Positions 23,686 to 33,920 of a DNA stretch of 64,000 nucleotides are shown here, piece by piece. Under the pieces are notes generated by a model. That model made no database searches and had not been told where the DNA came from. It worked only from the letters and a program-made list of their open reading frames with translations. Origin of the DNA: Larix kaempferi (taxonomy: Eukaryota; Streptophyta; Pinopsida; Pinales; Pinaceae); the NCBI GenBank assembly GCA_027924585.1, contig BSBM01000442.1:2976001-3040000 (forward strand), read 5' to 3'. Positions within the stretch are counted from its first letter, which is position 1; each line of letters starts with the position of its first letter. Position numbers and translations under genes: made by a program.

Positions 23686-25870
23686 CCCCAACAACAACAG
23701 ATCACATACGCCGCCCCTGATCAACCCATGTTTGACTCAGGGACCCACCACTTGTTGATGATGTCATCTGCTGATGTCAACCTCCAGACCCGTCGGAACC
23801 AATATGGCTCCACCTCTGAAGCCCCTCCCGCTGATCAAGCATTACGTATACCTCAACCTCCAATAGATGGCGCTTCCAAAGCACCTCGCTTCCCACTTCG
23901 CCGTATCAACAACAACCCCAATGCACGCGCTGCGTCCAACTACAACATTGTAGACGACCTAGCCCAATCTCCCGCCGCCATGTCTGTGTTAGAAGTCTTG
24001 AAGAACTGCCCTTCCCAGTGCAAGACTTTACTCTCAGCCATTGGGGCTATTCACCCAAATGATTCGAATTTGATGGCATTTGATTTGGACCAGTCCGAAC
24101 CGCGCCTGCCTTCCACCTTAGCATTCCAAGTTTCTGTTTCCATTAGGAATCTTGTCATCCATCGGTGCATCATCGATGAAGGTGCCTCCACATGTGTTAT
24201 GTCTACATTCGTATGGCAGATGTTGGGATCCCCTACCCTCCAGCAGTCCACCACTGCATTACGCGCCTATGACGGTCGTTCGGCTCAGCCCCAAGGTCTC
24301 CTAGCCAATGTCCTTGTCCAGTTAGGTGGTAAAATCGTCCTCATCGATATTGAGGTCATCAATGCCCAGCTTGATTACAACCTTTTACTCGGTCGCAGCT
24401 ACATGTATGCTATGCGGGCGGTCTCTTCCTCTGTCTTTCGTACCATGATGTTCCCCCATTATGGACGCGTGGTTAAGATTGACCAACTTACTTACTATGA
24501 TCCAAATGCCCCCGCTGCACCCGAAAATGTTCTCCCCATGGTTGAACAACCGGTCAGTGGTGTCGCTACCTCATTTGTTTCCTCATTGGGACCCGGAGTT
24601 TACTTAGACCCACCGATGACATCCACCTTCCAATCCATTCCTCCCCCGTCATTTATGCCCGAAGTGTCTGACTTATGTACCCTCTCCCACGATAACCAAA
24701 CACCTAACAATCAACCACCCTTGTTTCCTAAACCCCCACTGGTACCTAGCCACATTGGTCTTACACCTATCCATACAATCCCCTTCCTAGTCCCTCCCTC
24801 GAGAGTAGTAAGCGCCCCGATTATGGCTACCCTTAGCCTCCCTGGGCTAACCTTGGGATTACCCATCTGGTATCTTTCGCCTCCCGTTCCCCCGCCGACA
24901 CCAAGCATCGTCCTCCAACCGGTGCAACCCATGGCTACTACCACCCAGCCACCCCTCGGTGTCTCTACCCCATCGTCCTCCACGAATCCCCCTCCTACTC
25001 CCAAACCCATTGGGGGTAGAGGTCCCCAACCGCACACTGCTGTACCGCCGCCCAAGACAGTAAAAAACCCACCTGTGTTTCGTGCTCCGCCTAAATGCTC
25101 GTTGTGCGATGAGTTAGGCCATGTGACTCATCAGTGCCCACAGTTACCGGCATTGCAGAAACACATGCAGATGCTCGACGACGACCCCAACATCCCAGTT
25201 GTCAAACTAAACCCCACTCCCAAGCCTAAAGATAAATCCTTGTGTACCAACCACCCCTGTGCCATATGCGGTGTTTACGGGCATTACTCCCATCATTGTC
25301 CCAATCTCCTGAATTACAGAGTGGCTCTCTATGAGATGACCAATCTGGATCTTGAGATGACACCTACCACTATTGAAGAGATTCACCCCCCGATCTCACC
25401 CCCATCCGGGGAGGTCAACACTATTTACATGATCTCTTCCACTACCATTCCCACGTCAACCGATTTGACGACCCAAACTTTCCGTACCGATGAGGAGATT
25501 CTTGAGGCACTCACTGCCTTGGAGTATCCCTGGGATGACATGCACGATCGTTCGTATTTCCTCCCAGAAGCATCTTCCTCTAGCACCGCTACCCAATTTG
25601 CGGTTGAATCCAAAGACTTCCTTCCCACCAAGGTCGACTGGTTCAAGGACCCTATTCCTACTCCTGACGCCTTCGAAGAAGGTAACATGGCTAATATCTC
25701 ACCTGTCATCCAAATTGATATCGCTTCCCCCGGGAGTGCCCCTAAACTCATCACTTTAGGAGCCTTCTGCAGTAAGCAAGAGATTGAGGAATACACTAAC
25801 CTCTTTAGAGAGTTCCGTGATGTCTTTGCCTGGTCCTATACCGAAATGCCCGGTCTTGACCCCCGCCATT
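23686..25870 (+). pseudogene. TAT-1 protease and zinc-knuckle linker
   Basis: A ~720-codon frame, continuous with the second gag frame. The aspartic protease is recognised from IIDEGAS at 24172-24189 (catalytic Asp codon 24175-24177; DEGAS where most families have DSGA) and the downstream DYNLLLGRSYMY. Protease matures gag-pol. Past it, a Pro-rich linker carries two complete CCHC zinc knuckles, CSLCDELGHVTHQC (25096-25137) and CAICGVYGHYSHHC (25258-25299). The second is very like the knuckle before the protease (TNHPC(S/A)ICGVYGH in both), so the module is duplicated around the protease. The C-terminus (FREFRDVFAWSYTEMPGLD) begins RT, where the frame shifts between about 25800 and 25870. Confidence 0.85.
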
Positions 25871-27145
25871 ATAGAGCACCACATTGACACATGGCCTGAT
25901 GTACCCCCCGTCCGTGAAAAACAACGTCCCATTCATCCCTCAAAGCTCCCAACTGTCAAAGCAGAGATTGAGAAACTACGCAAGGAAGGATTCATTTATC
26001 CTATTGCCTATACTACATGGGTTTCAAACCCCGTCCCCGTTAACAAAAAACAAGGCACCATTCGAGTATGCACTGACTTCCGCGATTTAAACCGTGCTTG
26101 TCCCAAGGAAAACTTTCCCACGCCATTTATTGACCAGCTCATTGATGCGTGTGTGGGACATGAAGTCCTCTCTTTCATTGACGGTTTTTCCGGATACAAC
26201 CAGATTCAGATCCGAAAGGAGGATCAGTACAAAACTGCCTTTACCACCCCATGGGGCACCTTTGCCTATCGCGTCATGCCTTTCGGCCTCAAAAATGCTG
26301 GTGCCATATTCCAGCGGGCCATGACCTATTGCTTTCACGATTTATTCCATATCCTGCTAGTCTATCTTGATGACCTTATAGCTCATTCCCGGAAACGATC
26401 AGACCACCTTAACGACCTTCGGCAAGTTTTTCTGCGTTGTCGCAAATACCAAATCGGCTTGAACCCACACAAGTGTGTCTTTTGCATTCGGGCAGGCCGA
26501 TTGTTGGGTTTCATTGTTTCCTAGAAAGGAATTACTGTTGATCCCCTGAAAGTCCAAGCCATTTTATCCCTTCCCGCTCCTCGCACGCTCCGGCAGCTCC
26601 AAATTCTGCAGGGGCGATCCAATTTCCTTCGACACTTCGTCCCTAATTACGCCACTACCGTTCACGGTTTCTTACGCCTACTCCGTACCCACATACCCTT
26701 TGTCTGGGATGAGCAAGCAGAAGCCGCATTCGAAGCCCTTAAGAAAGCTCTCATGCAAGCTCCCTTGATCTCCCCTCCAGATTTCTCTCAGGACTTCATC
26801 CTCTACGTCTCGGCATCCGAGCACGCTGTGTCTGGAGTCTTTGTTCAAGAAGACGTCTCCCACCAAGAGCATGTCATTTACTACGTTATCCAAACCTTGT
26901 CTGGTCCCCCCCTACTTTACCCATATGAGGAGAGACTAGCCCTAGCTGTGGTCTTTTTCGTCCAAAAACTGCGACACTATATCTTACTTAGTCATACCAC
27001 AGTCGTTGTTGACTCCAACCCCATGGTCTATCTCCTAAATCGGCGGTTACTGCAAGGTCGTGTTGCTAAATGGGTCATTATCCTCCAAGAATATGACCTA
27101 ACTTTCCGAACACCTAAGAGCACTAAAGCCCTTGCGCTTTCCTAG
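25784..27145 (+). pseudogene. TAT-1 reverse transcriptase and RNase H
   Basis: RT copies genomic RNA into DNA. The frame is open through PVNKKQGTIRVCTDFRDLNR, FIDGFSGYNQI and MPFGLKNAGA, with the catalytic YLDD at 26363-26374 intact. Stops at 26522-26524 and 27143-27145 interrupt the same frame. The attached RNase H (near 26800-27120) is diverged: its first motif reads LYVSASEHAVSG where a catalytic Asp is expected. This fits the weak first RNase H of Tat-type elements, which also carry a second enzyme (28589-29017). Confidence 0.88.
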
Positions 27146-28482
27146 CTCATCACTGATCTACCTTCCCTTCTCCCGGCCCCACAAATCTCCGACGAGTTAC
27201 CCGACAATCACTTGTTCACTATCTCGTCTGATGACCCATGGTATGGTGATATTTTGTTATACCTTCCCACGCATAAGTTCAGAACCAAAGTCACTCGTAA
27301 TGAACGCCGTCGCATCCATCACCAGGCCTCTCGATATCTCCTCTTAGGCGATGTCCTTTACCGGCGGGGGGTTGACACCATTCTTCGTCGTTGCCTTACA
27401 CACGAGGAAGCTGAATACGTCCTTAACGACTGTCATAGTGGTTCCTGCGACGACCATTTCTCCGGGATGGCCACTGCCCAAAAGGTCGTCCGTGCCGGAT
27501 ACTTCTGGCCCACACTTTTCACCGACTGCATCACTGCGGTCAAGCACTGCCATAACTGCCAACTTTTTTCCCACAAGGCTCGGACACCACCTGCTCCGTT
27601 ACACCCAGTCGTCACCGTTGGTCCCTTTTGTAAGTGGGCTATCGACTTCATGGAGTGTAGACCTCCGTCTTCCAACGGCCACAAATACATAATTGTCCCC
27701 GTCGATTACTTCACCAAATGGGCCGAAGCCATGCCTACCTTCAATTGTACCGCTGACACAGCTGCCCGTTTCTTTTTTAACCATGTTATCACTCGATTCG
27801 GGTTCCTAAACAGTTGGTCTTAGACCATGGTTCACACTTCGAAGATTCTGTTTGGTGTGAGTTATCCACCCTACTCAAATTCAAACATCAGTTCTCCTCT
27901 GCTTACTACGCCCAAGGGAACGGCCAAGTAGAGGCCGTTAACAAAATCCTCAAAACCATCCTTCAACGCACCGTTGACCGACATAAGTCCAATTGGAACC
28001 ACATGCTCTTCCCTGCCTTATGGGCTTACCGTACATCCACTAAAACCACCACTGGTTTTACCCTGTTTCATTTAGTTCACGGTGCAGAGTCTGTACTCCC
28101 CATTGAGTGTCAGATACCTGCCTTACAAATCACCGTCGAGCTTCTCCCCAATACCTCCCCACTCGAGCAACTTCTGCTATCCCTCGAACAAGCCGATGAA
28201 GACCGTCGTGCCGCTCTTCATACCATTGAAGCTACCAAGAACCGCTCCAAAGCTGGTTACGACAAACATGTACACCCTCGAACTTTCCACGCAGGGGACC
28301 TTGTCCTTGCCTATGACCAAGCCCATGACAAAATCGGCAAAGGGAAGTTTGAATCCATGTGGCAAGGCCCTTACATCGTGCAGACTTGTCTCGGTAAGGG
28401 GGCATACATCTTAGCTGACTCTGAAGGTCACCCTTTGCGCAACCCTCATAATGGGTTGTATCTCAAACGCTTTTATCCCTAA
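27146..28482 (+). pseudogene. TAT-1 integrase
   Basis: Integrase inserts the cDNA. An N-terminal zinc-binding region (HHQASRYLLLGDVLYRR ... CHNCQLF) is followed by the catalytic core: Asp in WAIDFMEC (27644-27646), Asp in VLDHGSHF (27823-27825) and Glu in NGQVEAVNK (27931-27933), with 35 residues between the last two, a complete DD35E triad. The frame shifts once near 27800-27815, splitting the core; the rest is open through LWAYRTSTKTT to YLKRFYP and the stop at 28480-28482. One frame repair apart, this is the best-preserved part of pol. Confidence 0.9.
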
Positions 28483-28588
28483 ATAACTCGTGGCCTCATT
28501 GGTCCACATTGTAAAGTTTGCTCTCTTTTTTGTTTTTCACCTTTTTTACCACGATCTTACATTCCTCATTTTTTTTGCATGACCACAG

Positions 28589-29017
28589 ATGGACCATCTT
28601 CCACCTCACTATACTGGCTTCGCCGATGTAGCAAGCCGCTGGTCTCCCAACCTGGCTTCTGCAGCGTGGGTCCTTTATTCCCCTTCCCATGAAATGATTC
28701 ACCTTGATGGAATCTGTATAGGTGCTTCTACCAATAACCAGGCGGAGTATGATGCTGTGACCGGTCTCCTGACTGCCGCCCTCCAGTTGGGCATACGTCA
28801 CCTCCATGTGTTCCTTGACTCCCAGCTGCTTGTCTCCCAGCTCAACAACTACTACCAGGTGCATGATCCTTGCCTCTTTAGAAAATTCCTGCACACAAAA
28901 CAACTCAGCCGACAGTTTGAATCCATAACATTCACCCATGTCCCAAGAGCTCAAAATAGCGTCGCAGATCAAATGGCCAACAACATTCTGGATTGGCACA
29001 TCAATCACACCATGTAA
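28589..29017 (+). CDS. Second (archaeal-type) RNase H of TAT-1
   Basis: An intact 142-codon ORF with a true ATG. It has the RNase H fold signature with all four expected acidic residues: Asp13 (GFADVASR), Glu53 (NNQAEYDA), Asp77 (VFLDSQLL) and Asp127 (NSVADQMAN). It resembles the RVT_3/archaeal-type RNase H that Tat-type plant elements acquired in addition to their own. It removes RNA from RNA:DNA hybrids. It stands apart from pol, 106 nt after the integrase stop, in the +1 frame relative to integrase. A pyrimidine-rich run ending ACCACAG directly before the ATG looks like a 3' splice site, so it may be expressed from a spliced RNA (inference). It is one of the few undamaged coding units in the window. 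Confidence 0.85.
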   Translation: MDHLPPHYTGFADVASRWSPNLASAAWVLYSPSHEMIHLDGICIGASTNNQAEYDAVTGLLTAALQLGIRHLHVFLDSQLLVSQLNNYYQVHDPCLFRKFLHTKQLSRQFESITFTHVPRAQNSVADQMANNILDWHINHTM

Positions 29018-29090
29018 AAACCTCCATCATGCATTATCATCTCATAACATCTCATAAAAATATATCAAAAAACCCAAAACGATTGCAAGG

Positions 29091-29366
29091 GGCATCCACG
29101 TGCCTATCATCACATAAACATTTGCATCCATGTGCAATAAAAAATACAAACACATTCATATACAGAGGCATCCACGTGCCTATTCCTACATACATAGTGT
29201 TGCATCCATATGCAATACATCACATAACATACACAAGGGGCATCCATGTGCCCAACATCCTATACTACTTGCATCCACGTGCAATGTAAAACAGATCACA
29301 AACCATAAAGCGCATCCACGTGCGTACAACTAAACCAATATCACAAGAAGGTGCATCCACGCGCAT
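29091..29366 (+). repeat. Palindromic GCATCCACGTGC array (8 units) with covarying arms
   Basis: Eight units have a core GCATCCACGTGC (variants ATG, ATA, GCG) with loop starts at 29095, 29127, 29171, 29205, 29243, 29274, 29315 and 29356 (spacing 31-44). Bases flanking the core change together so the arms stay complementary: GGCA/TGCC, TTGCA/TGCAA, AGGCA/TGCCT, TTGCA/TGCAA, GGGCA/TGCCC, TTGCA/TGCAA, CGCA/TGCG, and TGC/GCA in the last. GG and TT types alternate in the first six. The array lies between the convergent RNase H ORF and antisense gene. Five of the eight cores contain CACGTG. Confidence 0.85.
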
Positions 29367-29475
29367 ATATATATATATATATCAAAAAATACATGTTCAG
29401 TGCTATACATGACCTGAGTACCCCTGTACTCCACTATACAAAAAATGGCTATACATCCCTAAAGCCTACAAAAAT

Positions 29476-29491
29476 CGGGGGGAGTCCCCCG
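29476..29491. other. G/C hairpin just past the antisense gene stop
   Basis: CGGGGG/CCCCCG with a 4-nt loop GAGT, six nt beyond the antisense ORF stop (29498-29500, - strand). It could mark a 3' end for the antisense transcript; function is inferred from position only. Confidence 0.5.
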
Positions 29492-29497
29492 CACTCC

Positions 29498-30855
29498 CTA
29501 GTGAGAGTCATACCCTGCATCACTGCCTGCATTGGCCGCCTCTGAGTCCTCCCCCCACTCCTCCTCCGGCAAGTCCTCATCCCCTGCGGGCTCCTGTGCC
29601 CATTCCCTGTCCGCCAAGATAGCCACCCGGATCGCAATAGATCTGAACTCTTGGGGTGCCCTCATGCAATCCTGAACTACATCGGGATCCACATCCCGCC
29701 ATCCCTCGTTGGTTACTCCAACTAGTAACCAATCCAGCAACACTCGAACGGACTCCAAAGTCCTTTCCGCGTCCCTCCGACACACCTCGCCTCGGCCAGG
29801 TAAGGCTGGTGCCGCCACATGTCCCCTACGTGCCACATGTCCTGGCGGCGGACTCGGACCCACATCTGTAGATCACACATCAGTCAGTAACAGTATATAT
29901 CATACCATACATCATATATAAAAATTGACATCCATAACATGCAAGTAAATCAATACGTACCGTCTGGTCCCCATGACTGTCCTGGTGCTCGCGGCGCCTC
30001 TGGGTATCCCGTGTAGTCCATATCCCTATACGGATAGTCGTCTAGTGGCAGTGGCATCTGTAGCCACTGCAGGTACAACTCATGGGTAAAGTACCTACCC
30101 ACCTCCCCGCCACCACGGCGACGCATCATCTCGCCCCACCGCACCATCCGCGGCTCCCTCATACCTCTTGCCTTGATCGGTACCCGCGGCCGCAGGGTGG
30201 GTACCCTCTCCATGAAGAATGCACATAGGAAGGAACCATAGCAAAACCCCTTGCCCGATTCCTTCATCGCTGTCAGCTGTCACTGTACACAGGTGAGGTA
30301 CATCTGGCCCCACGCGTAATAAACCCCATCCAGTACACGCTCCACCAGCTGCATCTGGCCCCCAGACACCTTCTCCGGTGACTGGTACCCTAAGACACGA
30401 ACCACGCATGCTGCCATGGCCTGTACTGCTGGTTCCTGTAGGTCTGTCACCAGAAGTGCATTCCTATGCACCTTAGCCTCTGGACCACAGTACCGCTCCA
30501 GCATGTCCTCCATATCTATGTCCGCGGAGACCCGCATCTGCGTGTCTGCAACCCTACCCAGACAAGGAAACCCTGTCAAGAAGTATACATCTGTCAGGGT
30601 GAGGTCCACCCTCTCACCCTGCACTCTGAAGGCCTGTATGTCCGGCTCCTAGAAACTAATCAGTTGGTTCAGTAGCAACGCTGCTGACCGCATCATGGGG
30701 ACCTGGGCGAACTTTAGTAGTCCGCATACTCCCAGCACCAATCACACATGGTGCTTCCCTCGGACGATGGCCATGATCTCATCTGGAATCTCCCACTCTC
30801 TCCAAAGAACCTGCGACATCCTGTCAAACACGCAAGGCAAACTCATTAGACTCAT
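29498..30855 (-). pseudogene. Antisense ORF of TAT-1, plant-mobile-domain-like, with intron
   Basis: Read on the - strand from an ATG at 30855, one frame runs to 29961 with three stops (30742-30744 TGA, 30649-30651 TAG, 30280-30282 TGA). A GT-AG intron (29866-29960) then joins it in frame to a last exon ending at 29498. Residues such as RVQGERVDLTLTDVYFLTGF, preceded by a region ending LLLNQLISF, resemble the plant mobile domain (PMD) of MAIN/MAIL proteins and transposon-borne relatives (pattern: hydrophilic strand, TLxDV, hydrophobic, GLP). The C-terminus is acidic (DEDLPEEEWGEDSE). Antisense ORFs near the 3' LTR, some PMD-like, are known in Tat-type elements such as Grande. The frame may extend upstream past a C16 run. 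Function in the element is unknown. Confidence 0.6.
29866..29960 (-). other. 95-nt GT-AG intron in antisense gene
   Basis: Read on the - strand the segment begins GTACGT and ends CTACAG, is AT-rich, and has a branch-point-like TACTGAC about 17-23 nt before the acceptor. Unspliced, the frame hits a stop 13 nt into the intron. Spliced, codon GAT forms across the junction (phase 1) and the second exon is open for 121 more codons. In-frame joining plus all three splice signals make chance unlikely. Confidence 0.75.
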
Positions 30856-30874
30856 GTCAAAGAAATAAACCTTG

Positions 30875-30890
30875 CCCCCCCCCCCCCCCC
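30875..30890. repeat. C16 homopolymer
   Basis: A run of 16 C lies within the 5' part of the antisense reading frame (Gly codons on the - strand). Its length probably varies between copies and reads, so the frame upstream of it cannot be trusted. Confidence 0.9.
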
Positions 30891-30941
30891 GCTGGGGAAG
30901 TCCTAACAGCTCACTCCAAAATGCGGCTTTAGGCCCCCTTG

Positions 30942-31169
30942 CCGCGGTTTCCGACCGCGGCTGTTTGACCCACAGTCGCGGTCCAAAACCACGACTGTCA
31001 GTCCTGAACACGCGGTACCAAACCGCGTGTTCAGCCTCAGAACACACGGTCACAGACCGTGTGTTCCACATCAGACCCCACAGTCTCCACGCGTGTCATT
31101 CGCCGTGGAACCCGCGGTCCCCAACCGCGGCTTCCTCCTGAAAACCCGCGGTCCACCCCATGTGGACCG
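30942..31169. repeat. 34-bp-periodic hairpin series, all with 5-nt loops
   Basis: Six inverted repeats follow one another: CCGCGGT/ACCGCGG (30942-30960), an 11-bp stem with one mismatch (30972-30998), a perfect 13-bp stem CTGAACACGCGGT (31004-31034), a perfect 11-bp stem GAACACACGGT (31040-31066), CCGCGGT/ACCGCGG (31112-31130), and CGGTCCAC/GTGGACCG (31149-31169). Every loop is 5 nt. Centres fall at 30951, 30985, 31019, 31053, 31121 and 31159: steps of 34, 34, 34, 68 and 38, with one degenerate slot near 31087. Arms differ between units yet stay complementary. The series lies at the 5' side of the antisense gene. Confidence 0.88.
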
Positions 31170-33906
31170 TACAAATAAACCCTGGGACCCACTACCTACC
31201 CCCCGAACCCAAAAAACGTGCAGGTATGAGTTTGACGGAATACCTGTATCTCCCGGATCTGAAATCGGTCAGTCGGTTCATCCAGAAATGCCACCTCACC
31301 TCTGGTCCACTCTGATCACTAGTCAAAGTCAAATAGTACAACTGCCACTTGTCATGTTGGCCCCACTCACTATTTATAGTCTGTTGACTTTTTCTTGTTT
31401 TGTGCGTTATGAACCCATACGGAGTCCGTTTTTCGAACCATTTCCACCACTGGAATCAACATGATGAGACCATCGTGATGGTCACCTCGTTGCATTATTT
31501 TGTCCCCATCATTTTTTACACATTTTTTAGACACCACTAATCGCCTCGATTTGTGTGCCACATCGATCGTTCTCCATTTTTTCGCATATTTTATATCATC
31601 GGATTCATTTTTTCGAGCCGGTGATGATGCTTGAGATCACTTCTCGCTCTCACCACCAGATTTTTTGGGTCTTTTTTCCAAAACGCCCTTCGTCACCTCG
31701 GTTTGCGTGCCGCATTGGTCGTTATCCATTTTTGACACTCTTTATATCGTCGGATTCATTTTTCCGAGCTCGTGATGATGCTTGATATCATTTCTCACTC
31801 TCACTTGGTACAGTTTCAACATCGTGTCCCGACACCTTGCTTCCTCGATTTGCACGCCACATCAGCCGCCATCGGATTGTTCCACAGTTTTACATGAGCC
31901 CTTCACTCCTGTCATACTACAAATATTTCGTTATTTTTCCACCATTCATTACCCCGCAAGGAGGCCCACCAGTGTTCCCCCCCCACCCTCGTTCTTGGTC
32001 ATCATAAATGTTCATTGATTGAGCACTTCCTCCTTTCCTGGCCATTCCTTTTGTTCGGTATAATTTTATCCCTTTTTCAGGCCGGACAAGTCCTTTACGA
32101 AGAAGGCACTTAGGGAGTTTTTGTTAAGGTCTTTTCTGACTCCTAAAACAATGAAAAGATCGCCGAGCAATCTTGCTTCCTTTCATGCTCGTTAAAGTAC
32201 CTGAAAGGGTGTCTATCTGGTATAAGTTTACCCCTTTTCCGGACCTGGTAGACTAATTACGAAAAAGAAATACTCTAGTCACATCGGCTAGAAGAGTTCT
32301 TCATTGCATCCTTTTATGCTTCTTTGGGCCTTGGAGACTAACACACACGAAAAAGCAACCCCCTGGAGTCTTCTTATTTGCTTTCAGACTCTCTAAAATT
32401 GAAATAAACCACGAGCATCAACTGTCCTGGGCTCGTAAAATCCACACGACAATACCATTCCATCATTTCAAAGTCTTCTTATCGCTTTCAGACTCCTTAA
32501 AATTGAAAGCACTCACGAGAATGAACTATCCTGGGCTCGTATAAATCCACACGACAGTACCATTATACACTCACTTCTTCTAGTTCCCTAACCCATGAAG
32601 AAGTCCCCCCGTGCCTCTTAGCACTCTGATTGATCATCTCGGCAGCACCCCCAATCAGGTCGCCTTTGTTCAGAGTATTCTGCAGTCTCCTGCCATTTTA
32701 CCCCATCTTGAGTCTCCCTCAGCCCAGTCCCCCTCCCAGATCCAATACAGCTATGATCCCTTTCCCATCAGTAATTTTTATATGCTGCCCGATCATCCCC
32801 GTTATCATACTCTGAACAAAGGAATTTTGAGTCCACCCACTCTACTTTCCCAGTTATTCCCCCCCAATTTGTCAGTCCTTCCATTAGTACCCTCACATTT
32901 CGGTTATCCAACTCGCGCTCCTGTCAAGGAAACATCATTGCCTTGATAGTTGCAGGTTTCCCTCTGTTGACGACAGCCCCTCTATTCCAGAGGATAGACC
33001 CAGAGGCCCCTGTGCCTTGGACCCATCACCATTTGTGGTGAGTGCCTACGGACCATTTTGAGAGGAATCATCATTGCCTCTCCGAATGGTTGTTTCTCAC
33101 ATGCTCGACTTCAGCACCTTGATTGCATCGTTGAGAATCGCGCAGTATTTACATACCTACCATTATTTGTCGAAGACCCCGGATTTCCCCCGACTCTAGC
33201 ACATTAGTGAGTCACTTCGGAACACCCAGTTGTATGTTCCCGCGGATGTCCGGGCTGCGTTGGCGATTGTATTCGGAAGCCATCCAGTTATATGCTTCCT
33301 CGAGTACCCAGTTCAGTTCCAGATCAGTTCCAGTTCAGTGTACCATTGCGAGTGTACCCCTTGTCACTCAGATCCAGCCGCTTATTCGTTCCTTTGGTAC
33401 CACACTCAGTAGCACTGTTGATTGTTCTAGTGTATCAGTTCTTCAGCTCAGACATGGTCATCCCAGTAGTATGTCCCAGATTTGTGTCCCCTCTGGACTC
33501 TTATGATGTACACAGTGGTTCTTTATGTATCTTACAGGTCCCCCTTTTCGGGCCTCACAGTTCTGTTTATGTATCTTGATATGAGCATGGGTATGCCCGC
33601 CTCGTCTATATATTGAGATTCTTCCTCATTCAGTTTTTAAGGTCATGTATATGTTAGGTCCCCATTTTTTTGGACCCCATTGTTATTATTATGTTATATC
33701 CTGATACGAGCATGGGTATGCCCACCTCGTCCATATGATCAGATGATTCCTCATCCATTATTGAGGTTATGTACTTTTAGTTCTTGCAATTTGTTCGGGA
33801 TCATTGTTCCGGGATTCAGTTTTTTTCTTCTCTTCTCCACACCCCAGGAAAACCATATATGACTTATGATGTCCATCGGCCATACGATGAGCTCCTGCCC
33901 TCACAC
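31170..33906. repeat. TAT-1 3' non-coding region with three tandem duplications
   Basis: There is no convincing gene in 2.7 kb. Repeats seen: three degenerate units starting CCTCG(A/G)TTTG at 31544, 31696 and 31853 (about 152-157 bp), sharing TCGGATTCATTTTT and GTGATGATGCTTGA; a 105-bp duplication starting GTCTTCTTAT at 32368 and 32473, sharing TATCCTGGGCTCGT-like text; and a ~135-bp duplication starting TGATA(T/C)GAGCATGGGTATG at 33577 and 33712. It could hold the promoter of the antisense gene. Confidence 0.7.
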
Positions 33907-33910
33907 ATCA

Positions 33911-33920
33911 GGGGGCAATC
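33911..33920 (+). promoter_or_regulatory. TAT-1 polypurine tract
   Basis: GGGGGCAATC directly precedes the 3' LTR. The GGGGGCAA form is typical of Tat/Ogre elements. Confidence 0.75.

Noticed and set aside
29091-29366. CRISPR-like array
   Set aside because: The repeat core is only ~12 bp, spacers are irregular and low-complexity, the repeats are palindromic with covarying arms, and the host is a plant.
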